From the NCBI GenBank assembly GCA_013433145.1, contig CM024183.1:699501-763500 (forward strand): a stretch of DNA of 64,000 nucleotides, in the 5' to 3' direction. Shown piece after piece: positions 34,220 through 48,316 of the stretch. A program made the translations under genes and the position numbers. Source of the DNA: Ascaris suum. Taxonomy: Eukaryota; Nematoda; Chromadorea; Rhabditida; Ascarididae. Numbering within the stretch: position 1 is the stretch's first letter; every line of letters starts with the position of its first letter. The notes under the pieces were generated by a model. That model did no database searches and was not told the DNA's origin. It worked only from the letters and a program-made list of their open reading frames with translations.

Positions 34220-35364
34220 ACTAACTGTTATGGTCATAATTCGGCCAAAAAACGGCATAATTTGCAGCAAGAGATATGAAGCACCATAAGACGACGTTAT
34301 AAAAAACGAAATAAATGAAGAGTTATTCAACATTGAGTTTGAAAATTGCAATACGCATTAATTGATTATTAATTACTATGGTATTACTAATGTATTAAGT
34401 TTCTCCACTCTAAAATAAACGTATGAAAATTTTAAAGAAATTTTCGAAGAACGAAATTCACTTATTTCAAAAATAATTCTTTTAATCTATCATCGTTAAT
34501 ATTGCTACAATTTTTCAGTAAATTTTTCATTTTTGGGATGAAATTTTTATAATGGTGAAAAAAAAAGAAAACAACTAGAAAACTACACATATCGAAGAAA
34601 AAAATAACACTCATTTCAATTAATAATTTATTAAATAAGAAAATTTTTTCCAAAAACATTAAAAAATGATAAATTTAAATATACATCAAATTTAAAAAAA
34701 TAAAATAAAAAAATAAAATTTTCATATTGTAATAGTTAACTAAATAGATATTCAATAATTCATTTAAATAAATAATATTATAAATCGATATTTATTTATG
34801 AGAGAGCAATAATTATTTCAATTATTTCTTCAGACAAAAAACAAACAATTAATAAATTTTCTGTGAAAAATATATCGCAGAATTTTCAAATAAGACATCT
34901 CACAACAAATGGAATCCAAACAAATGAAGTGTTTATTGATGTGGATTCGATGAGACTCCAAATAATAGAAAACCGGAATCGGTTAGGTGATGAAAGAGTT
35001 ATGCGATTGTATAGCAAAACGAATTGCTCGACTCGTGAACACTAATCTCTTCCTTCGATTCCACATTTCATTCGTCGACTGCCCCGCACAATAAACACTA
35101 CATAGTGCAAATAGCAAATAAATATATGCATATATTTCTCGATCTGCTCGTTTCGCATTTAAACGCATAATTAAATTTAATAGGTCCCGGCAAGTAGCAA
35201 CCTTTAAAACTCTGGATAAACTGGAAGAGAGAGTTACCAAAATTTGTGGGAAAAAGGGGAAGGGGTAGAAGTATGTAAGTAAGAGTGCCATAAGGAGGAT
35301 TTTAAGGTGGCAAAACTGCTTCAAATCCTAGAGAGACGCAACATCGTACTTCAATTAAGCTCAA

Positions 35365-35375
35365 CCCCCCCCCCC
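35365..35375. repeat. Poly-C tract (11)
   Basis: Run of 11 C followed by TCCCCC. Confidence 0.9.
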
Positions 35376-35829
35376 TCCCCCAATGATATATTCGACAATA
35401 TCTAATAACTTAATTTTCTGCAGGAAACAAATAAAGAAATCATCTTTATTTTAAAATTCAAAAAAAAAAAAAAGATTAGATGGAACTTCCGATAGAATAA
35501 ACATATAAATAAACAACGAAAATATTTTCTAACAATAAGGAAAACCCGCAGTTATAAGTCTAAAAGCAATGATCATGAAGAATGGAAATATGCGATAATG
35601 CAGAAATAAGTATGTAAAAAGAAAGCAAGTAGAATTAGTTACAACTGTCTGGCACCTGATATCATAATCGGATCATAATACTCTAAGGACCACTTAAAAC
35701 ACCACAAGTCTCCAGGAATAACCACATGATATGATATGGAATTCCAAATGGGCACAACAAGAAAAGCATACGAAACGAGCACACATCAATTCGATTCGCT
35801 AGCTTCCTTTCAGTTTAGGAGGAGCGGGT

Positions 35830-35862
<33 letters not shown>
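35830..35862. repeat. Poly-G tract (33)
   Basis: The longest G homopolymer of the window, 33 bases as assembled, flanked by TGGGG. The true length may differ, because such tracts are hard to sequence. Confidence 0.95.
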
Positions 35863-35863
<1 letters not shown>

Positions 35864-36853
35864 GGGGAAGAAGGAGAGGGGAGGAGTGTAGCCTCAAGCA
35901 TAGTACAAACTTTGTAAAAAGAAAATACTCTTGAATGGAATTCCTAAAAAAAGAAACCTTTAATGATCGTTGTAATCGAAATGTCAATCGAATTGAGTTC
36001 TACGATACCACAATGAGTTTTAAATCAAGCAACGCGAAAAATTACTACTCAAAATTAGACTGAAATTATCCATATAATTAAAAACTGAAAAAAAAATATT
36101 AGCAATCAACTATGCACGAATGGATAAACCTAAGAAAATGTTTAATCGAGCATATACATCTCAAGTATTCTATTTTCCACTTCCAAGCATGAAATGTGCA
36201 ACGCTCGCAACTTTCAAAAACGAGCTTTTAAATCGATATATTTGATAAGGTGGACGGCATGAGGGTGTTTTGTTTTATGTAGAACGGAGCCGCGAGGATG
36301 ATGGATTCGTATGGAAAGTGACGAGAGAATGAAGTGTATATGGCTAGCAAATTTCGCGATAACCTTAAATTCAGATTTGAAATGACTTATGTGCAGAGTT
36401 ATTTTTCGTTATTTGCATGTTCTAGCATCTCAAATTAATCGGTAATTTTTTTTTTTTTTTTTGGAACTCGATGAACGAATACTCTCAACAAGAGGTTTAC
36501 CTTTGATGTAGAGACTTATATATGCAAAGAGGACATTTGATTTCAAAATCGAGAAATTTTTCTAAGTATGCAATATGGAAAATTTGCATAAATACTTCAT
36601 TCGTAGTAAAAGCCACACAATCAGATAATAGTGCTAAACTCGTTTTTTGAGGATGAAAGAAAACTAATATGAGTGAAATTTTTATGGAAATGGAATTCTT
36701 TTTTTTTTCATCGAAATATTCGATAAATTGAATTTTTTTTTTTTTTTGTATCGAAATATGCGAGAGAATATGAAATAAAATAATATGTTTCACTGATTAC
36801 ATATAGATATATCAACTCGATTGATGCAATCTTCTTGTGTAATTTTTTCCCCT

Positions 36854-36869
36854 CCCCCCCCCCCCCCCC
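36854..36869. repeat. Poly-C tract (16)
   Basis: Run of 16 C followed by GGG. Confidence 0.95.
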
Positions 36870-38239
36870 GGGTTGATTCAGCAATAATGTTTTGAAAATG
36901 AATTTTTTTTTTTAATGTTTGCCTACTTTATGAATTTTTTCGATGCGGAGAATTTTCTAAAATTTTCAATAGAGTTCGTTTTATGGAATAAAAAAGCAGA
37001 AAATTTGCTACGAATTACATCATATCTCTAATAAATAATTTTACTTCTTTGAAAAATTCGATTTACTCAACAATTTTATTGAATTTCACTTCCGAAGATA
37101 TCAGTTAGATTATTTTTTAATAAGTTTTGCAAAAAAAAAAATTGAATTTCGAAAGAAATTTTTTCAGTTCCGATCCTTCTTTTGTGAAAATTGATATGAA
37201 GTGCATGCAATTCATAAAATACTATCAACATAATTGGCAAATTCTGTATATTTTTCCGGCTTGCTTACAACTTGCGGGCAAGTAAATTTAGAGCTTGCAG
37301 CTTGCGGGTACGTAGATTCAACAGTATAAGTTTTACCCAAGCTTTTCCCCACTCAACAGGTAATTCATAAAGTGGGAAGCAACGAAATACCCGCGTCGAT
37401 TATATTTTATATATTTTATAGGTTAACCTGAAGTATAACAATGAATCTATCAAAGTAGCAATAGACAAGGACAATAAATTAGAAAAATTAATGATCGTTC
37501 ACCTATGAAAATCATTTTATTGACAAGGAAAACAAGATTTTTATAATCGTCAAAGATCGATGGCTTAAATATTCGTTGAAAAAAAAAATTCATCTGAATG
37601 GAAAATTAGGATTAATTAATTCATGTAACTTGAAATTATGAGAGTATGATTGATTAATAAGGGGTATTAACTGTTTGTTTGAAAACTTGAAGTGCACTAA
37701 AATAAGCTATCATTCAAATTTCATGATAATATCTACTAGTAAATCTTGGAGAGAAATTTATTGTGGGAAAAAGAATTTCATGGAAAATTTGAAGAAAAAA
37801 AACGCTATCATGGGAAAAAAAAAATTCTCAATTCGCATGTTTATCGATCGTTTTATCGATATCTATCGTGATCTAAAATATGATAATTTATGAGAGTTCT
37901 ATCTCTATAATCATGTGAAATCATTTTTCAAGTATCTTTCAAAGAATGCAAATTGAAATCTCATCGACAAGTAAACATACTTAAGCTTTACCTGTACCTA
38001 TTTAAAAAATGATATTTATTTACTTTAATATCAAGATTTAAAGTATTCAACAAAGAATACACTTAAATCGATACTTAGAAGGAAACTTTTAGCTAAAAGA
38101 AGCAATGGAACTTTGAACGATTCATTTACTACGAATATTTTTGCGCATTTCTCTCTGATAATGTGCTTCTTCCCGAATTAAACTGCAAAATATATATATT
38201 ATTACTGTCAATAACAAAATAATAACAAGTAAAAGCCAC

Positions 38240-38600
38240 GACAAAGAGAGGGCGGGAGTAGGCACGGTGGTCGATTGCATCGAATGTTGTTTACGTGCGC
38301 GATGGGCGGTGCATTATAGCGTAAGTGCGTGATGTACGCGTGTCTGTGTGTCTGTGTTTGTGTGTGCGTATGTGTGCAATCGGTAAAGTGGAGTGTAATC
38401 AGTCAGTCATTGCCAAGTGGGAGTGGTAAACAACAAAAGCAAATGGGGGGCTATGACGGAGAAGGCGCAGGGCTTCGGATCATCAACACGAAACTGCGCC
38501 ACTCTATTGGGGCTCGCTCTCATACACTCCATTACTCGTCCTCTCTATCGTCAACCAACGGCGACCGACCGGTCATCTAGAGTGGATATTAAAATAAGTA
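38240..38600. promoter_or_regulatory. GC-richer block with GT repeats, possible regulatory region
   Basis: Composition here is much less AT-rich than on either side. It contains GCGCGATGGGCGGTGC (a GC-box-like core), a TGTG/TCTG-rich array at 38338-38376, and CGACCGACCGGTCATCTAG. The plus strand stays open in two frames, but neither reads like a conserved protein and no splice chain was found. It lies 4 kb upstream of lec-1 and could be a distal promoter or enhancer of that gene, or the start of an unseen transcript. Confidence 0.25.
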
Positions 38601-39722
38601 TCAATCCCGCCAATAATAGGTATTTTTACGGGTAGGCAAATTATAGGAAACATTGGCGACAAATGTAATTACCAACTAAAATACTCGAAGTGTAGAAGTA
38701 TTACTGTCATCACAGAAAGAAGTATTGCTGTATCGAAACGGAATGGATTATTTAAGGATTCGACATTCCTTCCGCCATCTTTCCTTCCTCTTCGTCTATC
38801 TTCTGAAATTTTTCGTTGTCTCCTAGAGAAAAATGCAGAAATGATTTTATTTCTATTATTGAAATTGAGGAAATATTTTTCTCACAAAACTTCAAATTCT
38901 CACCTTCCATCTCCTTAAACTCGCTAGAGCTTAATCACCTTATAAGCTTAATAACCCTTTCTTTCTTTCACAAAATTTTGAAATTAGTGGCTTGTTAATG
39001 ATATTTACAAAGACTTAAATAATATACTTAAATAAATTGGAAACTTATTTAAGCATAAAAAGAAAATGATTGATGAGTCAACAATTATTCTATAAAAGAG
39101 GCCGCATAACGAATAATATTTACTCAGCAATTTAAAAAGCGACATTTAATTGTATGAATTATGGAATTTTTGCACCCCCACCCCCTCCCCTTCCTCCACT
39201 TGAATTTTGAGGCATATCGCCTCTTCATGTCCAATATTAACAGTCCAAGATGATCCTTTTCTGCTCTTATCAATTATCAAGGTACAAAAGAAAAAAACTC
39301 AAACTATGAAACAAATCACGAGAGAAAAAAAGTTAACGAAATAGAAAATAAATTCAGAAAAAAAAATTCCTCGTATTCTATTTAATGAATTACAAAGGCA
39401 AAATGGACCTCTAAATGAACAAAAAAAAAAAAAAAAAAAAACAACTAATTCGACACATATCTAAATGAATATAGTTTAAGAAGCAAATATATGAATTTCA
39501 TTAAGAGATTTCTAAAGATAAATTCTATGCATATCATTTCCTCTTGTTGATCGTTATTACAAATATTACGCATATTTAGTAATGCATATATTCGAGAAAT
39601 AATCCATGGATTGTAGTCATATCGATACGCTTATGGATTATGGAAATTGTTGAACGATCATAATTCATCATACGGAAACCGCAAAAGCAAACGGCAACAA
39701 AATGAGAAAATAATGAAATCCT

Positions 39723-39952
39723 GTAACCGGAATATGTAAAAATCTTGTAACCGGAATATGTAAAAATCTTGTAACCGGAATATGTAAAAATCTGTAACCG
39801 GAATATGTAAAAATCTTGTAACCGGAATATGTAAAAATCTTGTAACCGGAATATGTAAAAATCTTGTAACCGGAATAAGTGTAACCGAATATGTAAAAAT
39901 CTTGTAACCGGAATATGTAAAAATCTTGTAACCGGAATATATAACCGGAATG
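39723..39952. repeat. 24-bp minisatellite, about 11 units
   Basis: Tandem copies of a 24-base unit (GTAACCGGAATATGTAAAAATCTT), with two units shortened by slippage and the last degenerate. Because 24 is a multiple of three, the minus strand reads as an open Tyr-Ser-Gly-Tyr-Lys-Ile-Phe-Thr type repeat that shifts frame at the shortened units. I read it as non-coding. Confidence 0.95.
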
Positions 39953-42900
39953 ATTCAAAAAAAACGTGACTGGGAATTACATTCGAAATTAAACGCCTAA
40001 AACTGGCGAAAGTGAAGAAAAATTTGAAGCATTACTATTTAATTATAGCATACATACTTCATATGTAATCGTTTACTATTTAGTAATAAGATGCAATCGC
40101 CCATGTTACTACAAAGATATTACCAAAAAATAAAACAAAATTTTTACACAAGGAAATATAATGTGTCTGGAGGTATAAAATTGATTACCGTAATAAACGA
40201 AATATAACAACATGTAATTTAGTAAGTACTACTAAGTGTTAGAATAGTAGTGAGGCTTTAATCAAGGAATATGCATCATTCTAATATTCATTCATCTATG
40301 GTATGCATACTTTGACATTTTAATGGCATTTATTTCGAAGGGAACAAATAAATAGAGAGGGGCAATACTTTCAAGAAGATACGGCATAAAAAGATTCATG
40401 CTGTTCCAATATTAATGTTGCAATATAAACGAAACGCTTGAAAATGAATCGTCTTTAAAAAAAAAAGAGCAATTAGAAAAATTATCAAAGAATTGGAAAA
40501 TTTTCCAAATATGAAAAATTTATACCAAAGGTTTTTTTTTTTTTTGCTATACTCAGAAATTTTCAACACGAAAATTATGAGAATTGATACGAAGGAGGAT
40601 TTTTGAGGATTTTTTTTTAAATTAGAAAAAAAAACTTTTACAAGAAGTTTATAAGAAAATAAGAAAAATTTTTGCATAGAAAGAAAAAAAGAGAATATTA
40701 TGCAAATTATTTCATCCGATTTATTTGAGATTATATTTAAATGAAAATGCAAAATACTTCAAACAAAATAAGAATAAAAATGAAAAAAAAAATTTTTTTT
40801 TTCTATCAATGCGGAAATATTCATCGAATTTGTTCTAGAAATAAACAAAAAAAAAAAAGAGACAACAATATGGTAATTTATCGCCATAAAATTGATGATT
40901 TTAGATGATGAAACACTCAATATTGCTCATAGAATTAATCACCAACGATCAAAAATGAATTTTTTTTTTTCAACACTTCAATGTGCACTTCTTCTCAAAT
41001 ATTTTTCAGTAGATATTTAAAATATGGCATTTTTGTATGTCAAAAAAACAATGGAAATTTTTTGGATGAAAGAATAAAAAAGAAATAATTTCACTCAAAG
41101 AAAACAGATGAAGTTAACGAAAAATAAATCGGTTTATAAATACGAAGGAAATTAATTTCGATAATTCCATGCTGAAAGTTGTGCGGAAATTACTTTACCT
41201 ATCATAATACTATCTCTAATAATTTTCACCAACTCAATATTGTAAGATTTCAGTTTGAAAGTAATGGATGACGGTTATGTTTATTAACTTCTATTGGGAG
41301 TCGTATATTTGATCATATGGTAATTTAAACTCTATATAATTCGATTGTTCATCATCAATAGCACTGTTATTGTTCAAGCACTCCATTCTCTCTCCTAATA
41401 TCAATGAATAAAATAAAGACCTCAATAATTTTTCGATCTAATTTTAAATCTTTTCTCGACTCATTCGATTATTATTTTCTTCTTCATTGCTCTCTATTTA
41501 CAGAGGCGATGGGGGAGATGTTGACTGAATTATGAAACATTGCCTCATCAGCACTCTCCCATTTCGTTTACGAAAGTGACAGGAAGTCGGAATTGAACGA
41601 GTGAATTTGATTTCGTTCTTATTTATTGTCACTATCATTCCTCTTGACAATGGTCCTCTATTTAATATCACTAAAAACTTATAGAAACTCATAAGAAATG
41701 AAATAGTAGACAACACTTTAAAGATTTGTCAAATGCTTTAACGCATAAGTTTTTTCTTCAAACTTTTTAGATAATTCTTTAGTAATTTATAATGTATAAA
41801 TTAAATTTTGATTTATACTATTCATAGCACGATAATATAGAATATTTATAACACAATATGTGCTATATATAACACAATATGCATATGACATATAATAGAC
41901 GCTAAAATTCGATAGATAGAACACATTTAGTATATAACACGAAAACTATGAAATATTAATGCAGAAAAAAAGATATTACAACAGAAAACGTATTCATTTG
42001 CATATACAACATTATGTTAGATACCAACAATATTATAGCACATTCTCAATGGTATTATTTCAGTGAATGTACTTATGTATATCAAACGATACAGTTGTGT
42101 AAATATCAACGATTACTCATGAAATCGTTATAATCTACGATAATCATATCATATCCTTTCCATAGCGATAAAAAATACAAAAATTTGATAAAATGATGTA
42201 AAATACAAAATTGATAAAATATTGGAAAAAAATAAGAAATGAAAAGAAATATTACAATTTAAGTGGAAAACTTTTTATAAAGTAATAGATAAACGAATGG
42301 AATCTATGATGATACTACAAAAATTTCAGCAACAAAAAAAAAAATTCTTTTTTTTTTGAAATTTCCTAGTAAAAAATTCGACGACGATCATTACTTTAAA
42401 AATATATTCGACATTTTAGTTACTTAGTAAAAAAAATAGCCTGAGCAAATATGAGCCAAGTACAACTGAAGAACGATGTGTCGAAAACAACGAGTTGGCT
42501 ATTGTTTTCCACACATTATTCATCCGTTGTAGTCACTAACTTTAGGCTGTTGTCTAGAATTTGCGATTACAGCTTAAAGAGTACATCCTTTATGAAGTAA
42601 ATAAATTTAAGCATCAAAATGGAAACTGTGGTCATTTATTTTCCAATACGCAAATCTAGCAACTAAATTGTCGGTCACTTTGAGCCTACGACGCCATTTC
42701 CGTCGATATACAAAGGTCACTACCGGCCTTTATCGTCGGCCTTTGTTCCATATTTTACAGCAAACGTAAAATGCCGATGCTATATGACTAGACCTTTGTG
42801 CGAATACGATGCAATAGCGTCTACCCGAACTACAACTCAACACATAAACAAAGAATTACTTTGCGTTGTGTATATATATCGTTGACTAATACCTGCGAGT

Positions 42901-43446
42901 TATTCTCTTCAACAATAGCCAATATCTTATCAATTGAATCCCAATGGGGCTATTTAAGTACATTTTCACTAACTGAGGTTCAGTTAAAATGAAATAATTA
43001 ATTATAACTATGATAGTGAGTAAAACCATAAAGAAACTATAATATTGAATTAATTATAAAAAAAAATTATATTTTTACACTGGGAAAAAATATTCGTAGT
43101 TTTCATATATATTACAATATTACAATATTCATATATATTACAATATACATATTTTTGATACATTCTGAGCGTAATTACAATCGAAAACAATGAGAAAGTC
43201 AATAAAAATTAAACGGCTTATTTGCATATCAATAAAGACTAATTTCTAGGTAAATGCTCGATTAACGAGTTTCAAATTAATGGCCTTAACAATGAAAATA
43301 TATCAACTAAATTTTCTATCTCTAAACTTCATCTTATTCCATATAATTATTTCTTATCTTTTTTTAACAAACTTTTTCTCTATGCGTTCGACGTAAAAAT
43401 TTTTCATTCATATATTTTAATAAATAGCAAAAAATAATTTTGCATA

Positions 43447-43502
43447 AATTAAATTATATTAGAAAAAAAAAATTTTTTTTTTTCTCTAATATATTTTAAT
43501 TT
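43447..43502. repeat. Long A-n/T-n inverted repeat
   Basis: The left arm (about 26 bases, ATTAAATTATATTAG then A10) is nearly the reverse complement of the right arm (T11, CTCTAATATATTTTAATTT). The arms touch, so the sequence could extrude a cruciform or form an RNA hairpin. Confidence 0.8.
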
Positions 43503-45342
43503 AATCTAATAATTTATCAAACAGAAAAATTCCAATTAAAAAAAAAATAACATTTTGGATTTCAAAAAAAAAAAAAACAATTAAAATCAATTATTTTTAT
43601 AAATGTTCCGAGCTTAACGAGCTTAAAACGCATATTAGTTAAAACGATATTTCGCCAATAACTCTATTCAACAATCGCTTTATGAATTTATCGATGCTTT
43701 TTGGGTTTTTTTTTACAGTTTATATATTTACAGTATAATGCCCGTTCAATTTAGTAAATTAAGGAGTTGAATTACAGTAATCCTATAGTATAGTGCCCCC
43801 TCGCATATATGAGACCTTTCATTTCTGGTTATTAAAAGAAACAACGAAGTAATGCTAATTATATTAGCAATAATGAGAAACAAAGAAGCTCAGCCAAATT
43901 CATATAATGTCCTTTCAATTTTTTATAACATCAAAAAAAATTTTAAGGGATATAAAGTGTTACTCGTACTGAAATCAATGAATAGAAGGAATCATTCGAC
44001 GGGGAATTAATTAATGAAATATGTATTTCATAAGGAAATCTAATCACAATTGAAATGCTTAAAATGCACCGAGCGAAAAGCATTGTGGACAAACGATTGA
44101 GCAAATCTTGCATATATTTAAATATGCATTGAATGATTTGTTTAAATATTCTTTATTGTTAGTAATAAATAGGAGGATAATGAGTAAAACATGCATTTCA
44201 TAAATTACTATTGTAATATTGCTTACTTTCTATTATTACTAATATTATTTACTTTTTATAAATACTATTAATTAGTTAATAGTAAATTTATTCGTTTAAT
44301 AAAAATTAAAATTAATTAACTTATTTATTTAAATATCATTTAAATCAGAAAAAAAAAAGAATTCCTTATGCGCGAAAATATAAAGAATAATAGCAGTTGG
44401 TTGCAATTCATTCCAGGTTAAAGACTATAAATCACTTTCAACCGATTACACTCGAGCATCTCAGACTCGTCTATAGCCGATATTGACAACATTCTTTCTC
44501 AACCCCTTTAGTGCTTCCAATCAACATCGCTCACCGATGATACACATCAACAAATACGCTATTCAAACCGACATCACAACTAATCTCTCCAATAAGGGGT
44601 GAAATATTTGAGAAAAAAAAAACTTGAATAATAATAATAAAACACTTTTATTTTATTTTACTAAATATGACATACTTTTAGATATTACTATAAATATTTT
44701 ATTAAATATATTCACTGAAAATTGCAAATATTTAGAAGTCTTATAAAAGTTCGAGGAGGCTGAATACATTGATAGCAAATATAAATAAAATAAATATTCT
44801 ATAAATAAATGAGCATTCTATGAATAAATAAATATTCATATTATCCCTACGTTGATAGATATTTCAACAAATATTTCTCTCAGTTAATAAATATGAGAAT
44901 AAAAATATCTGCATAGATGGGAGAAATTTTAACTAGCGGAAAAGAGAATGAAATTGGGGCAAAAATTGATTGAGTTATTTTAGTGCAACGAAAAGAGCGA
45001 TCTAAACTTATGAAATAGCGATTGTTGGGGTCGTTTAGCGACAGACGGCTGTACAAACAGATACAAACACCGATCGACAAACATATAACGCGTATGTACG
45101 ATTGCCGACGATTCACTTATAGCAAACGAAAATGCGAAAAGAATTTCGCATCATATGTCGGTCGGCATAAATAGAATAAACAACACATTATGGCACCATT
45201 GTTGTCACCATATTATCGTCAATTGTGCGATTGATTTATCATTGTGGAAAAAAGAAAACTTTTAAATTTTCAAATAATTTTCATTGATAAAAATATATTT
45301 TTATGAAAATATTCGAAAAAAAAAGACTGAAATTTTTTTTTT

Positions 45343-45353
45343 GGGGGGGGGGG
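45343..45353. repeat. Poly-G tract (11)
   Basis: Eleven G between T and A homopolymers. Confidence 0.9.
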
Positions 45354-46546
45354 CGGGAAAAAAAAAGTTGCAAAATTGTCGATAAAGTGATAAAAGTGAA
45401 CGTTAAATCTTTGAAGGCGCGGAAATCTGTAAATGTAAATCGACGGCGTTCGTAAAACAGCGCAAAAATATATACTTCGATAGATAATATAAATAATGAT
45501 GCTAAAAAATGTAATTATAGAAAAAAAAAATTAATCTTTATTTATAGTGAATTTTATTTGAATTGATTCAAAAACTTTATCTGAGATTTGAGTGCAATTT
45601 GCATTTTTTTTTTTTTTTTTAAATCAGCTGTAATCCTAAATTGATATGCTCATTGATTACTTCTGTGATATTGAATTGAAAAATAACATCTTCATGCTAT
45701 TCTTTCGAATTATATCGTTGTTTATCAACTGAGAACTTTTACTAATTAACTGCTAAATACAGTATTATATCAAAAAATAACAACAGTTAGTAATTCAAAA
45801 AACAAAACAAATAGCCATAGTAAGTAATAAAGAATAAAACGTCACTTGCAAAAGCACAAAATTTGCGACATAAAACAAACTGATACGATGAAGAAAATAG
45901 CCTCCGGCATTAAAACTTATAAACTTATTCGAACTACGCTTACCTTAGAGAGTATTTAAATCAACCTTGCAACTGAATTGTATCAAATATTTAAATTTAT
46001 AAAAGGCATTTTTATTAACATCGGGACCTGAGGCATTCCGATTATGCACAAAATTAATGGCCCTCAAGCGTTATTACCACAAAGAACGTTATGACAGAAT
46101 CGAATCGATTATTGAATGAATGATGCGTTTTTTTGAAAGCAACAAGCATATGAATGAATGTTTTTGAAATCAACGTCGATCGAATGTGATCAACGGAATT
46201 ATAAGAATGTCGTTTTAGTGTAAATGTTAGTCGACTATATTATCGTCAATACCCTTTAAGCGATAGAAAACTCATTCCGAGGGAAACGAAATTGAAAAAA
46301 TCGCAACAGACAACTAAATTAGTAATAATATTTGGCACGTTGCCATCAGCGTTGAAAATTGTTAAATTACCTTAGGAAGAATTTCTCGACAAAAAAAAAT
46401 TGAAAAGAGGATATTAAAGAAAACTTCTCGTTTAAATGTTGTTTTACATCAAAATGTTGTTAGTTCTTAATGATATGGTTCAATGACAATAAATAATGCT
46501 GCAATTCACTGATTCACCGTTCCGTACTCGTTACTATGCAATCGTT

Positions 46547-46723
46547 TGTAAGTTGGCTCCGACCAGACTCTTTGGCTCCGTCCTACAGCGCCACACCGCC
46601 TAGCGCCCTCATCGAGATGACGAGTGAGGATAAGTGCCGACTCTAGTCCTAGGCGCAATTCTAAGGTGAACCGAGTCGTCACTATCCGATCGTCAAGAGA
46701 ACAGCCTAAGACCTAACCTTACA
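46547..46723. mobile_element. GC-rich island with TGTAAG...CTTACA ends, possible solo LTR or small element
   Basis: A 177-base block, far more GC-rich than its surroundings, starts TGTAAGTTGG and ends CCTAACCTTACA, so the termini are a six-base perfect inverted repeat of the TG...CA form seen at long terminal repeats. No clear target-site duplication was found and nothing encodes retroelement proteins nearby. It could equally be a conserved regulatory block or an RNA gene. Confidence 0.25.
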
Positions 46724-48259
46724 AATCCTCCTCTTGGGTGGGGATGGATGGACGTCAAATGAAGAGACATTTATTCGTAAAGAATGCTTTAAGAAAAATA
46801 AAATAAAGTAACTCATTAGCATTTGAAGACCATTGGTTTCATATTGGTTATATCGAAGGATGAATCAAATAAAATAAAATTAAGTCGTCTTATTTCATTT
46901 GATCTTAACTTTCCCTCGACCAGCCTTTTCAGATTCGATCTATTTTGCTCCAATAGAATAAACCTGAAATCTGATCAAAGACCAGCATTTCAGGGTCTAT
47001 GAATTTCGGCACACACGCTGAGGTTTTTACTCATAGTTTTTTTTGATGTTTTTTTTCGCCTCAATGAGCTGCCACATAAAGTGAAGTTGTTCCTTGTTTT
47101 TATCTGGGCATAAACCACAATTCTTTTTTTGTAAATGAAATAGCGGGTAAAAAAAGATTCGATGAAAGGTGATGGTTAGAAATTAAAATAAATAAGACTT
47201 CAAATTGTATGAAATGATAATTCCAAACATAATAAAAGCAAATCCATATGTCAAATCAACATTTTGGAATAGTGCCAAATATCGAAAACCATATAAGTAT
47301 TCCATGTAATTGGGAAATGAATAGGGCAAATATCGTTTATAGGGCAAAATAGGTTAGCACTTCATTAGATCACAGATTATTCTTCAGAGAAAAAGCTTAA
47401 CTATCAATATTAGAAGAGTTGCGACACTATGAACGAATAAATTTGAATAATGCAGCAATGTTTTTTAATTGCACCCGCATTTTATAAAATTCACAACGTA
47501 TAATGTTTAGCGATTGTTCTCGTTGACACAAAAATTTCTAACGTGATGAATAGATATGCAGAGACATATATAATGTCCTTTACTGGCGCGTTTTCCCACT
47601 TACGTGATAATATTTTACTGGAGACCGATCAATATTATAATTTCATATTTTTCAATTATTTATTACTTTCAAGCAAGAATAAAGTAATTTTTTTATCATG
47701 TCTATTCACCTCAATTATAAAATTGCTCACCTATATGTTAACGTGTTATTAAAAAAAAAACGACATGATGCGACAATTGTTGACAGGTAGAGCTAGAGGA
47801 AGCTGCGATGTGCAAATAATTCAACAATTTCCAGCTATAAAAACAACACTTTAATGAATGTTTACTTCTCTGCAACGTTTCTTTCGTGTACACTTTTATT
47901 TGCACAATTCGTCTCGGATCTTTAATAATTGTTGAATTTTCTCACTCTCAACGTATCTTTCTCTAATCGGAAGTGAAAAGCTGACAGATGAAAATAAATT
48001 GACGTATCAACTGAAATAAACAACAACACGCAGATTAGCTCCATCATAGAAAAACTGATTATATTAACGCCATGGAATGCTAATCATGTGCTATCTCACA
48101 ATACTGCGCTGTTTTGAGGCAACCGGCTGACTAAACGTATCAAATAATGAAACACATAAACTTATTAATTATACTGCTTTTATCAAAAACCATATAAAAA
48201 CTATATAAAAGAGTACATACATAAAAACTTTTATCTTTATAAACTATATATGTTTTTAA

Positions 48260-48261
<2 letters not shown>

Positions 48262-48302
<41 letters not shown>

Positions 48303-48316
48303 TTATATATATATAT
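48262..48316. repeat. (AT)n microsatellite, interrupted
   Basis: Two adjoining alternating AT arrays separated by AAAATATATT. Confidence 0.9.

Noticed and set aside
38329..38635. Two overlapping plus-strand ORFs over the GC-richer block
   Set aside because: Both begin in or near a GT-type repeat, neither has a recognisable motif, and no splice partners were found.
39668..39958. 96-codon repetitive minus-strand ORF
   Set aside because: It is entirely the 24-bp minisatellite and shifts repeat register where units are shortened; no conserved context.
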